This document shows, in pieces, positions 23,041 through 30,884 of a stretch of 64,000 bases of DNA. Under the pieces are notes generated by a model that saw only the letters and a program-made list of their open reading frames with translations, ran no database searches and was not told where the DNA came from. The stretch is from Novosphingobium sp. PP1Y. Lineage in GTDB: Bacteria > Pseudomonadota > Alphaproteobacteria > Sphingomonadales > Sphingomonadaceae. The stretch lies in assembly GCF_000253255.1 (NCBI RefSeq), contig NC_015580.1, positions 3,361,001-3,425,000 of the forward strand. The letters are read 5' to 3'. The position numbers were made by a program, and so were the translations under genes. Within the stretch, counting starts at the first letter, position 1; every line of letters begins with the position of its first letter.

Positions 23041-24824
23041 CACGCGGGCACCATGCCCGCTTCCCGGAAGCTGCGCCGGAGTCCCCAACAGGTGCAACGG
23101 CGCTCGATCCGCGGCGGTTCGCTGTTCGCTGCGATGACGGCAGCGAGGTGCTGGTAGACATGCGCAACTGGAAGCGCACAGCCCTTACAGCCGAAATGGC
23201 GGTGTTGCTCGATGAATATATCCGCCGGATGGGACCAAGCCCCATCGCCCGTTCGGTTCAACGAAAGGTCAGGCAACTGGGTCTGTTCTGGACGTTCCTG
23301 GATATGAATGATCTGTCGGTGAGCGGGCTCGGCGACATCGATACGACGCTGATCAACGATTACGAACTCTGGTTGGAGCGCAATGGCGGAGGGCGCTTCC
23401 ACCAGCGTCACCTTCTCGCAACGCTGATTGGGCTTCTGCGCCTTGCACCGGAAATGCGCGGCGGCATCCTCTCGCAGGAGACGGTCGCACGCCTGACCTT
23501 CATCGGCCACGGCGAAGGCGGGGTCAGCCAGCCACGAGATGCCTATAGCAGCGGCATTGCAAACCGGCTGAGAAATGCCGCCCGCGTACAGATCGAAGAC
23601 GCGCGACGCCGGATAGCACTGGGCGACGCGCGACCGCCGATTCCGAAGCGCATGGAGATCGGGACTCGCGTCCACGAGCATTATGCCGCCGTGGTCGACG
23701 CGATCGTTCGCTTGGGTCAGGTCGGCACACGCCGCAAGGACGTAAGACGCTTCGTCCAACTCGCCGGGCACCGTGGGATCGATAATACGATGGAAGCCCT
23801 GCATGCCGGCTTCTACCTGACCCGGCTCGACTTCATCGCGTTCCTCGTGCTCCTGTCTCTTGAGACCGGCATGGAAATGGAATGCCTGCTGCGTCTCAAG
23901 GCGGACTGCCTGCGTAATCCCACCAAGGGCTATGTCGAGATCGAGTATTACAAGCGTCGCGCGCGCGGATCGGAATGGAAACGCTTGCGTGTACGCGATG
24001 GTGGTAGTGGCACGCCAGGCGGCCTGATCAAGCTCGCCCTCGCGCTGACCGAGCGGGCGCGAGGGCATCTCGGAACAGATCGGTTGTGGGCGATCTGGAC
24101 CATCACAGGGCTCCGCGTGGCTGGCGACGATAGCCGCAAAGGCATAGAGGTCTTTGTCCGTCACCACCAATTGCTCGATGATGACGGCGCGCCGCTACAC
24201 CTGTCGCTGTCGCGCCTTCGCAAGACCAACAAGGCCGAATGGTATCGCAAGACCGGTGGGCAGCTCGAGCACTTCGCTGTTGGGCACTCGATACCGGTCG
24301 CGGCGCGGCATTATGCCGAAATCCCGGCACTTCGACCGATCCACGAGCGAACCGTCGCCGAGGCCATCGGAGACGCGCTGGAAATGGCGCTACGGCCAAC
24401 TATCCTGTTGCCCGACGCCGATGGAGATCAGCATACTGCGGGCGAGCAAGGTGGGAAACCTGCGTACTGTAGATCTTCATCCGGTGAGGACCTGTGGCTT
24501 GCCCGCTGTAGCGGCTTCTTCAAAAGCCCGTTCGGTTCAGCGGGCGAAGCCTGCCCGACGCCCTTCTGGGGGTGCCTTGAATGCGAAAACGCGGTGATCA
24601 CGGCGCGCAAGCTGCCGGCGCTTGTTGCCTTCCAAACTTTCATGGTTGCGCAGCGCGAGGTGCTCGACGCCGAAGAGTGGGCGAGCAAGTTCGGCCGGGC
24701 CTGGTGGCGGATTGCGGGCCAGATCCTGCCAGCCTTCCCCATGGCGCTGGTCGAGGCAGCCCGCACCGAAGCCGAATTATCGGGCACGGAACTGTTCTAT
24801 CTTCCCGTGGAAGCACGACTATGA
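23037..24824 (+). CDS. ginB: Tyrosine-recombinase-like protein B of the GInt-like trio
   Basis: It starts at GTG 23037, overlapping the ginA stop, and is 595 residues long. It has the two-domain layout of the family, but the first catalytic Arg position is altered: where ginA and ginC have TG(L/M)R, this one reads ETGMEMECLLRLKAD. The later block SRLRKTNKAEWYRKTGG and the ending VGHSIPVAARHYAEIPAL keep a box II-like Arg, a His and the Tyr. The C-terminus has a cysteine cluster (CSGFF, CPTPFWGCLECENAV) that may bind zinc. It may have an architectural role or use a different arginine. The stop overlaps ginC as ATGA. Confidence 0.8.
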   Translation: MTRGHHARFPEAAPESPTGATALDPRRFAVRCDDGSEVLVDMRNWKRTALTAEMAVLLDEYIRRMGPSPIARSVQRKVRQLGLFWTFLDMNDLSVSGLGDIDTTLINDYELWLERNGGGRFHQRHLLATLIGLLRLAPEMRGGILSQETVARLTFIGHGEGGVSQPRDAYSSGIANRLRNAARVQIEDARRRIALGDARPPIPKRMEIGTRVHEHYAAVVDAIVRLGQVGTRRKDVRRFVQLAGHRGIDNTMEALHAGFYLTRLDFIAFLVLLSLETGMEMECLLRLKADCLRNPTKGYVEIEYYKRRARGSEWKRLRVRDGGSGTPGGLIKLALALTERARGHLGTDRLWAIWTITGLRVAGDDSRKGIEVFVRHHQLLDDDGAPLHLSLSRLRKTNKAEWYRKTGGQLEHFAVGHSIPVAARHYAEIPALRPIHERTVAEAIGDALEMALRPTILLPDADGDQHTAGEQGGKPAYCRSSSGEDLWLARCSGFFKSPFGSAGEACPTPFWGCLECENAVITARKLPALVAFQTFMVAQREVLDAEEWASKFGRAWWRIAGQILPAFPMALVEAARTEAELSGTELFYLPVEARL

Positions 24825-26953
24825 GCGAGAGCCAGCCAGCCCTTGCGCCGGGACTTTCCGCGATACGCGCCCATGATGACGTTGTGCTGGCTTCGATGGC
24901 GCTCAAGGATGGCACCGACCGTGCCAAACTGTCCCGATTCCACGACGATATCTGGGATATCGACCCCGCAATCATTCACGTCACAGCGCGTAATGCCTTC
25001 CGCACGATCGACTTCAGCGGGATTGCCTGCCCCATCGAACGTCTGACAGCCAAGGAATATATCTATGCATGGCTGAACGAACTACTCCCGGATCGCGCGG
25101 GGCGTTTACGCCCGCTATCGACCCGCACCGCGCTGGCGACGCTCTGCAGGTTCATGGCGTTCGTCCGGGAGCGAGTCGGACGGTTCGACGTTCGGATCAT
25201 CGACCAGGCATTGCTCGATGGATATCTCGCCGAACTGAGGGCGCGAAACGTGCAGCCGAGCCGGGTGGCGGCATGCCTGCGGCCGATCGTGCAGCTTCGC
25301 CGCCTGGCACCCTTCCTGTCCCACGGTGGGCTGCGCTTCGTGCCTTGGCACGGACGCGCGATCTACACCGTCGCGGGCTGCAAGGGTCGGCCCTCCGAGA
25401 ATCTCACGCCGCGCATACCTGAGCCGGTAATCGGCGCACTTATCCGTTGGTCGCTCAAATATATCGACATCTTCGCGGCCGACATCTTCGCAGCGCGCGC
25501 TGAACTGGATGCACTTGAAACGGCCTATGCCGAGCGCCCCGCCAGTACAAAGCATAGCCGTCTGGCGGACCGGATGGCGGAGTGGACCGCTGCCCGTCGG
25601 TTGGCGGGCCGTGGTGTTCCTGTCTGGAACCGCCCACAGCGGAATGGGGGGATGAGCCAGGCCATCGCGGAATCCGACCGTTACGACGGTCACGTCGTGA
25701 ACATGCGGCTGATCGCCATGCAGGCAGGGATCCATCCGACCACGCTCAGTCAGCCCAACATGAGGGCGCTCGTGCTCTCGGCAATCGAGGAACTCGGCAT
25801 CGAGCATGGCGGTATGGACACGCTAATCACCCTCGATCCCGATAGCGGACGTCCTTGGCGTGAACGGTTCGATGCGTTCGATCTTGTCCGAGAAGAGCGG
25901 CACCTGCAAACGGCAGCCTACATTCTGTGTTCCTATCTGACCGGCATGCGCGATGGCGAAATCCAGGCCATGCGCCCGAATTGCATCAAGCGAGGCAAAA
26001 GTGCCGATGGGCGGATCGAGCGGATCGCGGTGCAGAGCATGATCTACAAGGGACGCGGGACACACGGTGAGATCGAAGAATGGGTGACGATTGCACCCGT
26101 CGCACGCGCCGTTGAGGTGGCCGAGCGCCTTGCGCGCCGCCATCGCGCACCGCATCAGCATGACGGTTTATGGATCGTGCTCGAACGGGGCACAGCCGTT
26201 GAGCGCACGCTTCCCCACATCGTGCAGCAGATCAACCGCTATCGTGAGCACCTCGACGCGCAATATGGCTCTGTCGACATGCCTGCCGTGCCGCTCGTTG
26301 ATGGCCGAAACTGGGTCTTCAACACCCGCCAGTTCCGTCGCACGCTTGCCTGGTATATCGCCAATCGGCCGTTCGGCGTGGTTGCCGGGAAAATCCAGTA
26401 CAAGCACGCCTCGGTCGCCATGTTCGACGGCTACGCCGGAGCGTCAGCATCCGGGTTCCGGCAGGAGGTCGAGCAGGAACGCGCCCTTGGTCAACTCGAT
26501 GATATCGTCGTCCATTATGAGGGCTACCGCAATGGCGAGAGACTGGCGGGACCTGCAGGCGCTCGGATCACTGCGGAAATGATGCGGGTAGCAACTGCCG
26601 CCGAGCTGCCCGGCATTGTTGCAGACGAAAAACGGGTGAAAGCGATGCTCGCTCATCTGGCGCGAACGCTGCATGTGGGCGTGCTCAACGACTGCTTCTT
26701 CGATCGCGCGACCGCGCTATGCCTGCGGAGCGCCAACGAAGGTGCGGCGCCGCGGCTCTCAAACTGCGCGCCGGATCGCTGTCCGAACTCGTGTATCACG
26801 AGCCGCCATGTTCCGGCATGGCAATCCGCCATCGATGATGCCGAGGCGGTGTTGAAGAGCAAGCGCCTGTCAGCCGCCCAACGCACGGCGATACGTGCGG
26901 ATCGGGACCGCATGAAGAAGGTGATCGCGCTATGGGCGGATCCAGCGGCATGA
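24821..26953 (+). CDS. ginC: Tyrosine recombinase C of the GInt-like trio
   Basis: The 710-residue product starts at ATG 24821 in an ATGA overlap. The N-terminal half has the core-binding region (RTALATLCRFMAFVRERVG). The catalytic half shows Arg in YLTGMRDGEIQAMRPNC, FNTRQFRRTLAWYIANRP as box II, and KHASVAMFDGYAGAS, where the Tyr is the likely nucleophile. The C-terminal tail is cysteine-rich (NDCFFDRATALCL, NCAPDRCPNSCI), a likely zinc-binding module as in Tn554-type recombinases. Its length is well above phage integrases, which fits the large GInt recombinases. It overlaps ginD at its stop. Confidence 0.85.
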   Translation: MSESQPALAPGLSAIRAHDDVVLASMALKDGTDRAKLSRFHDDIWDIDPAIIHVTARNAFRTIDFSGIACPIERLTAKEYIYAWLNELLPDRAGRLRPLSTRTALATLCRFMAFVRERVGRFDVRIIDQALLDGYLAELRARNVQPSRVAACLRPIVQLRRLAPFLSHGGLRFVPWHGRAIYTVAGCKGRPSENLTPRIPEPVIGALIRWSLKYIDIFAADIFAARAELDALETAYAERPASTKHSRLADRMAEWTAARRLAGRGVPVWNRPQRNGGMSQAIAESDRYDGHVVNMRLIAMQAGIHPTTLSQPNMRALVLSAIEELGIEHGGMDTLITLDPDSGRPWRERFDAFDLVREERHLQTAAYILCSYLTGMRDGEIQAMRPNCIKRGKSADGRIERIAVQSMIYKGRGTHGEIEEWVTIAPVARAVEVAERLARRHRAPHQHDGLWIVLERGTAVERTLPHIVQQINRYREHLDAQYGSVDMPAVPLVDGRNWVFNTRQFRRTLAWYIANRPFGVVAGKIQYKHASVAMFDGYAGASASGFRQEVEQERALGQLDDIVVHYEGYRNGERLAGPAGARITAEMMRVATAAELPGIVADEKRVKAMLAHLARTLHVGVLNDCFFDRATALCLRSANEGAAPRLSNCAPDRCPNSCITSRHVPAWQSAIDDAEAVLKSKRLSAAQRTAIRADRDRMKKVIALWADPAA

Positions 26954-27285
26954 AGCCGGTCAGCACCGAGACCGAACGCAGATTACGGGGCGCCCTGGCG
27001 CGCCTCGTGGCGAGCGGCGACCGGCTGTCGGTCGCGAACCTGGCGCGGCAGGCGGGTGTGAGCCGCGCTACCGCGAACAGGGCGGTTGCGGTCCGGGCAG
27101 AGCTGCGCGAGGCCGCAGCCGGGCGCCAAGGTGCCGCACCGGCAGCAATCGACAGCGGCGAGCAGTCGCAGACCATAGGCGAGAATATCCTCGCCCAACA
27201 CGTGCAGGTACGTGCGCTGCTACGCGGCGAGGAACGCAGGCGAAATGCCGACGCCGGCAACGTCGTCCCCATCCTGCGGCGATGA
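26950..27285 (+). CDS. ginD: Small helix-turn-helix protein of the GInt-like operon
   Basis: The ATG at 26950 overlaps the ginC stop and gives 111 residues. The first half is a helix-turn-helix: TERRLRGALARLVASGDR, then LSVANLARQAGVSRATANR. The second half is an Ala/Gln/Arg-rich helix that probably forms a coiled coil. It resembles the small DUF6262/TnpC-like partner of Tn554-type elements and matches the fourth gene described for GInts. It probably binds element ends or helps order the recombinases. The 3' end overlaps the convergent ArdC gene by 66 bases. Confidence 0.7.
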   Translation: MKPVSTETERRLRGALARLVASGDRLSVANLARQAGVSRATANRAVAVRAELREAAAGRQGAAPAAIDSGEQSQTIGENILAQHVQVRALLRGEERRRNADAGNVVPILRR

Positions 27286-28188
27286 TACAATCTGCTCCGG
27301 CGGGGGCGTTGGCTGCTGAGCGTGCATCCAGTCCGCAGCCTGCTGCGCCTTGCTGGCAGCCGTGAAGATCGCGCGTGAGTCATTCTTCAACACCTCGAGC
27401 CAGGAGGCAATGTACGCTGCATGATCGGGACGTGGGTGATGCGCGATGCCGAGGTCCGCGAGCACGAGGCCGCTCAGAATCTCAACGCAGCACTCCTCGG
27501 CCGCATAAGCGGCGGAACCGAAGCGGCCGGAGAGGTCGCGATCGAGCCGATGCTTGGCTCCTGAGGCGTGGCCGTTCTCGTGAAGCCAGACACCGTAAAA
27601 AGAGGCAGCGTCGCGGAAACACTCGAACGGGGGCATGCACACCGTATCCGTCGAGGGGCGATAATAGGCCTCCGAACCGCCAAAGACAGTCGCGATACCC
27701 AGGCTGGAAATGAACGCTTCCGCTGCGGCATGGCGCGCCGTGTCCGGGAGCATCGTGATGGGCGGCACCTCATAGCCATCAACCTGCGCCACGTTGAAGA
27801 CGGAAAATGCGCGCGCGAACATCTTGCGATGGCCATTCTCGTCCTCATCGCTGTCATCGTCGGCAGCGGAAGACACCTGCTTCCAGAACACCACGGTGGT
27901 GGCGTGCTCGCCCTTGCGGACTTGCGCGCCGGCCTCGATCCATTGGCGATAGGTGCCCCACAGCCCATCGCTGTAGCCGCCCGCCATCGCCGCCACCCAG
28001 AGCGCCACGGTGTTTATGCCGCGATAGCGCTTGGCCGAACTGACGTTGGTCGGGCGCGCAACGCTGGTGCCATGATGATGCCAAGGTGCGCGCCAGTCAC
28101 CGGCCCCGTTCTCGATAGCTGCGATAATCTCGGCGGTGACGCGCGTGTAGACGTCAGCGCGCTCGCCAGCCTGCTTGCGATATGCCAT
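27220..28188 (-). CDS. ardC: ArdC-family antirestriction protein
   Basis: I chose the ATG at 28188 because AGGAG precedes it at 6 bases; the ATG at 28194 is too close to that site. The 322-residue protein has the N-terminal ssDNA-binding domain (TAEIIAAIENGAGDWRAPWH, YRGINTVALWVAAMA, WGTYRQWIEAGAQVRKGEHATTVVFWK) and a C-terminal zinc-peptidase-like domain with an intact HExxH in VWLHENGHASGAKHRLDR. ArdC proteins bind single-stranded DNA and shield incoming plasmid DNA from restriction. Here it lies inside the GInt-like element, convergent to ginD and overlapping it by 66 bases, so it looks like cargo. Confidence 0.88.
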   Translation of the reverse strand: MAYRKQAGERADVYTRVTAEIIAAIENGAGDWRAPWHHHGTSVARPTNVSSAKRYRGINTVALWVAAMAGGYSDGLWGTYRQWIEAGAQVRKGEHATTVVFWKQVSSAADDDSDEDENGHRKMFARAFSVFNVAQVDGYEVPPITMLPDTARHAAAEAFISSLGIATVFGGSEAYYRPSTDTVCMPPFECFRDAASFYGVWLHENGHASGAKHRLDRDLSGRFGSAAYAAEECCVEILSGLVLADLGIAHHPRPDHAAYIASWLEVLKNDSRAIFTAASKAQQAADWMHAQQPTPPPEQIVSSPQDGDDVAGVGISPAFLAA

Positions 28189-28283
28189 GTTCATCTCCTG
28201 GGAAATGGCCGCGAGCGCACGTCGGCATCGCCCGCATCGGGGCGCGCACGGGGCTCAGCGGTGCGATGGAAAGATTAGTGAGC

Positions 28284-28319
28284 CGTCGGTGAGACAGGTT
28301 GACTGTTCAGATAACGGCC
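28284..28319 (-). repeat. Right terminal repeat of the GInt-like element
   Basis: On the + strand CGTCGGTGAGAC (28284-28295) and GATAACGGCC (28310-28319). Read inward it matches the left end: GGCC(A/G)TTATC and GTCTCAC(A/C)GACG. Confidence 0.7.
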
Positions 28320-28803
28320 CGTAATCGGGGCCCGTGACCGCGCGCAGTTCGGTACGGCCATCGTCGGTTTGGAGCAGCTTCACCTGCTCGCCGCGATGGG
28401 AGAGCAGGCCGTGCTGCATATTGATGCCGGCAAGCGCCGCCGGCAGCGTGCGCAGATAGGAAGCGGGCGCGCCTACCAGGCTCGCGAGCTGCCCGAAGGA
28501 CCAGTTGGTCGGCGCGATCGGCGTGTCGTCGCCGGGCGCGATCAGCGTGAGCATTTCAGGATCCTCGCTGCGCGCCTCGACACGCACCTGCCTGCTTTCA
28601 ACGATGCGTGTTGTCGCCTGATCGGCCCGGCGGCGCACGCTGGCGTGAAGGTCGGTGAGCGAGAGATAGCGTTCGTCGTCGGGGCGCGAGAACCATTCGG
28701 ACGATACGCGCGAGATGTTCTGGCCGCGCGAGATGTCGACGCGGTATCCGCCGCTGACGGGCGCGTCAGAAGGGTTATCGATGATGCGGGCGATGGTGGC
28801 CAT
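28319..28803 (-). pseudogene. DUF932 protein, N-terminal fragment (gene split by a mobile element)
   Basis: The ATG at 28803 opens a normal DUF932 N-terminus: SRGQNISRVSSEWFSRPDDE, then PTNWSFGQLASLVGAPASYL, INMQHGLLSHRGEQVKLLQ and TELRAVTGPDYG. After the Gly codon the frame enters the element and adds PLSEQSTCLTDGSLIFPSHR before a stop at 28255, so a truncated protein of 182 residues could be made. The C-terminal part is at 20720-21440. The domain is common in phages and conjugative elements and has no established function. Confidence 0.88.
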
Positions 28804-28891
28804 GGTGGTGTTCCTCGAAGATGGTGATGGTCAAAAGCCCGAAGCGTCGCCGCCCTCAGGCTCACCCTCTTCATCCCCCCTTCCCCTTCCG

Positions 28892-29623
28892 TCACATGGC
28901 AGTTGACCCCGCCCCGTTGGGGCCGGCGATCAGCGGTTGCCATTCGTAAAGCAGGTGAGCATCCGGATCGTGTTCATTCCCGATCGCGATCCGCACCAGG
29001 CGTCCATCGCAGGCAAAATTGCCGGCGCGCGGAAAATCACAGTAGCTGCGCCCTTCGAACACGAAATCCCGCGAGCGGACCTGGATCACCTTGCGCGCCG
29101 CGCCCAGTGCGCGATGGTTGAAGGGCGCGTGCAAGAGTGTGAGGGTATCGCCGGGTTTGAGACGCTTCCTGAAGCTCGCGAGCGAGACGAGATTGGCGAC
29201 CGGATTGGCCTTCCCGCGCCGGGCAGCGAGCGCCGCCCAGTAGGCCTGCCCGATGGCCACTTCCGCATAGAACGAGCAGCTCCAGTAATCCTGAAGCGGA
29301 TTGGTGCTGCAAAAGCCGAAGCGCTCGATCTGATCGCGCACCGTCGTAATGAACGTCTCCTGCGCGTCGCGCGTGGACAGATCGCCCGGAGCGTCGAGAA
29401 CTTCGGCCGTGATCTTGCGGCCGCCGGTAAATCGCTCGCTGCGAAGGGCGAAGCGGATTTCAGGGAAATGGCTCGCAAGGTGCGCCTCGATGCGGCGGCA
29501 CAATGTGCCCAGGTCCTCGGACGCACGATAGAGGTCGCCCTGATAGTGGAAATTACCCTGCTCGTCATAGGGCGTCTCGCTGTAGAGGCGCGCGGGCGCC
29601 TCCACCGGTGTGGTGGATGCCAT
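28892..29623 (-). CDS. LPD29-like backbone protein
   Basis: Three ATGs stand in a row; the third (29623) has the best spacing from AAAGGAT. The 243-residue product starts with a segment like the polyvalent-protein domain LPD29: EDLGTLCRRIEAHLASHFPEIRFALRSERFTGGRKITAEVLD. The central part (IERFGFCSTNPLQDYWSCSFY) and the C-terminal strand-rich half (LKPGDTLTLLHAPFNHRALGAARKVIQVRSRDFVFEG) are conserved-looking but unknown. It lies between the split DUF932 gene and other backbone genes on the same strand. The domain call is by resemblance only. Confidence 0.6.
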   Translation of the reverse strand: MASTTPVEAPARLYSETPYDEQGNFHYQGDLYRASEDLGTLCRRIEAHLASHFPEIRFALRSERFTGGRKITAEVLDAPGDLSTRDAQETFITTVRDQIERFGFCSTNPLQDYWSCSFYAEVAIGQAYWAALAARRGKANPVANLVSLASFRKRLKPGDTLTLLHAPFNHRALGAARKVIQVRSRDFVFEGRSYCDFPRAGNFACDGRLVRIAIGNEHDPDAHLLYEWQPLIAGPNGAGSTAM

Positions 29624-29656
29624 CATCATATCCTTTTCATTGGGGAGGGATGAGTG

Positions 29657-30292
29657 TCAGGCGCGGCCCGCGGCTACCCAGGCCCAGTACCCGAGCCGGG
29701 TGTCGTCATTGGCCACTTCGGCCTGCCAATCGGCGAGAGGGTATTCTGGATCCTCGCTCCAGCCATTGCGGCTATCAGCGGCGGAGGCCGCATGGGATTT
29801 TTGCGACAGCATGTCACTCAGCATGGCGTCCGTCGTCTTGAAGGCCATACCGTCGGCAAAGATCGCGCAGGCCCCGCCGCCAAATTTACCCACCTTGGGC
29901 CGAGAACAACTGCATGCCCATTCGAACCCGATGGGCGCCTGGCGCAAGGTATCCTGGCAGCAATGCCGGATCAGCTGCGCGAGTGCATCCGGCTGGAAGT
30001 CGGTCGTTGAGTACAGGAAGACGGTGGACACCTCCGGACGGTCTCGCGGGTTCTCTGCTTCGAAGTCCACGCCGAAGTCCGGAAAATCCGGATCCGCAAA
30101 GATGGCAAGAAACCCGCTCCACCGATCGTCCGGTTGGACCGGCGGAAATGCGGTCAAAAACTCGAGCGAAGGGCCATCAGGCGTGTCTTCGGCCATGAAA
30201 GCGTAGCTCGCCTCGAATGCCTCCTCGATCAGCGCCAGTTCGGCATGGGTGCAACTAAATGCGAAACTGCCCTGAATGTAGGATTCAGCCAT
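29657..30292 (-). CDS. Hypothetical acidic backbone protein
   Basis: This 211-residue acidic protein is preceded by GGGGGAGA and overlaps the upstream gene's 3' end by 8 bases, so the two are coupled. It starts MAESYIQGSFAFSCTHAELALIEEAFEASYAF, alternates strand-like and helical stretches (EVSTVFLYSTTDFQPDALAQLIRHCCQDTL), contains a cluster CSCSRPKVGKFGGGACAIF, and ends in a Trp-rich segment YPLADWQAEVANDDTRLGYWAW. I do not recognise the family. Its position in the conserved operon suggests a role in element maintenance. Confidence 0.75.
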   Translation of the reverse strand: MAESYIQGSFAFSCTHAELALIEEAFEASYAFMAEDTPDGPSLEFLTAFPPVQPDDRWSGFLAIFADPDFPDFGVDFEAENPRDRPEVSTVFLYSTTDFQPDALAQLIRHCCQDTLRQAPIGFEWACSCSRPKVGKFGGGACAIFADGMAFKTTDAMLSDMLSQKSHAASAADSRNGWSEDPEYPLADWQAEVANDDTRLGYWAWVAAGRA

Positions 30293-30770
30293 TGTCCGTC
30301 TCCCCCATCACGTCGGCGTTGGCGGTGCCTCCCACGATGGTGATCGGCGGCGGCTGAAACGCCGCGTTGTCGAACCACGCTTCGATCGCCTCCATGGTCC
30401 CGAGCGCGCCAATCATGCTGCGGGCAAGGACGATCTCCTCGTTCTCGGTCATGTCGAACTGTGCGGGCGTGCCCGTTCCGGTAAAGACCACGCGCTCGGG
30501 GCCGAACACGCCGATGCAGCTGCCGGAATTGCGCACAAAGGCGATGCCATGGTCTTCGCAGAACTGCTCGGTCCACTCGAACATGCCGCCGGGCTGCGCA
30601 TAGGCGAAGGCCGCGAGGGTCTCGCCGGGACGCAGCGATGTAGGATCGAGTGGTTCGCCTTCCCAATCGGCACGCCCGCCGTCGCCGTCAAGCGCGTCGA
30701 ACAGGCCGGAAATACACGAATGAGGAATCACGCCGCCGATAAGGATCGACGCACTTGTCCGGTCAGCCAT
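30285..30770 (-). CDS. Hypothetical backbone protein
   Basis: The ATG at 30770 has GGAGAACC upstream and gives 161 residues. The protein is acidic and strand-rich: ASILIGGVIPHSCISGLFDALDGD, then GETLAAFAYAQPGGMFEWTEQFCEDHGIAFVRNS and GVFGPERVVFTGTGTPAQFDM, ending QPPPITIVGGTANADVMG. No catalytic motif or membrane segment is visible and I do not recognise it. The stop lies within the start of the next gene (8-base overlap), so it is co-translated with it. Confidence 0.75.
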   Translation of the reverse strand: MADRTSASILIGGVIPHSCISGLFDALDGDGGRADWEGEPLDPTSLRPGETLAAFAYAQPGGMFEWTEQFCEDHGIAFVRNSGSCIGVFGPERVVFTGTGTPAQFDMTENEEIVLARSMIGALGTMEAIEAWFDNAAFQPPPITIVGGTANADVMGETDNG

Positions 30771-30800
30771 CTGGGTTCTCCATGTTTCAGGTTCAGAAAT

Positions 30801-30824
30801 GTGCGCCCGGCCAACCGGGCGCAC
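30801..30824 (-). terminator. Perfect 10-bp hairpin after the helicase gene
   Basis: GTGCGCCCGG and CCGGGCGCAC flank a CCAA loop. It lies 61 bases past the helicase stop at 30885 and 31 bases upstream of the next start. The - strand continuation (ATTTCTG) is only weakly T-rich, so it may be a processing or stability hairpin. Confidence 0.55.
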
Positions 30825-30884
30825 CTCCCCTCCCCCACTCCCTTCACGAACCTCGCGCGAGATGGTGTGGATGCCGAAGCTTGG

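Larger units (their letters stand above)
21441..28318 (+). mobile_element. GInt-type element (ginABCD plus ArdC) inserted in a DUF932 gene
   Basis: The element separates the two DUF932 fragments. It contains three large tyrosine-recombinase genes and a small helix-turn-helix gene in one coupled operon (four overlapping genes), the arrangement I recall as ginABCD of GInt genomic islands. ArdC, pointing the other way, is the only cargo. The ends are imperfect inverted repeats centred on GGCC: GGCCATTATC with GTCTCACAGACG at the left, GGCCGTTATC with GTCTCACCGACG at the right read inward. Exact borders are uncertain by a few bases. The DUF932 frame is restored if 6,878 bases (21441-28318) are removed. 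Confidence 0.8.

Noticed and set aside
21441..27285. Interpretation of the three recombinases as a classical RIT (recombinase-in-trio) element
   Set aside because: RIT recombinases are, as I recall, much smaller, and a fourth coupled helix-turn-helix gene fits the ginABCD pattern better.
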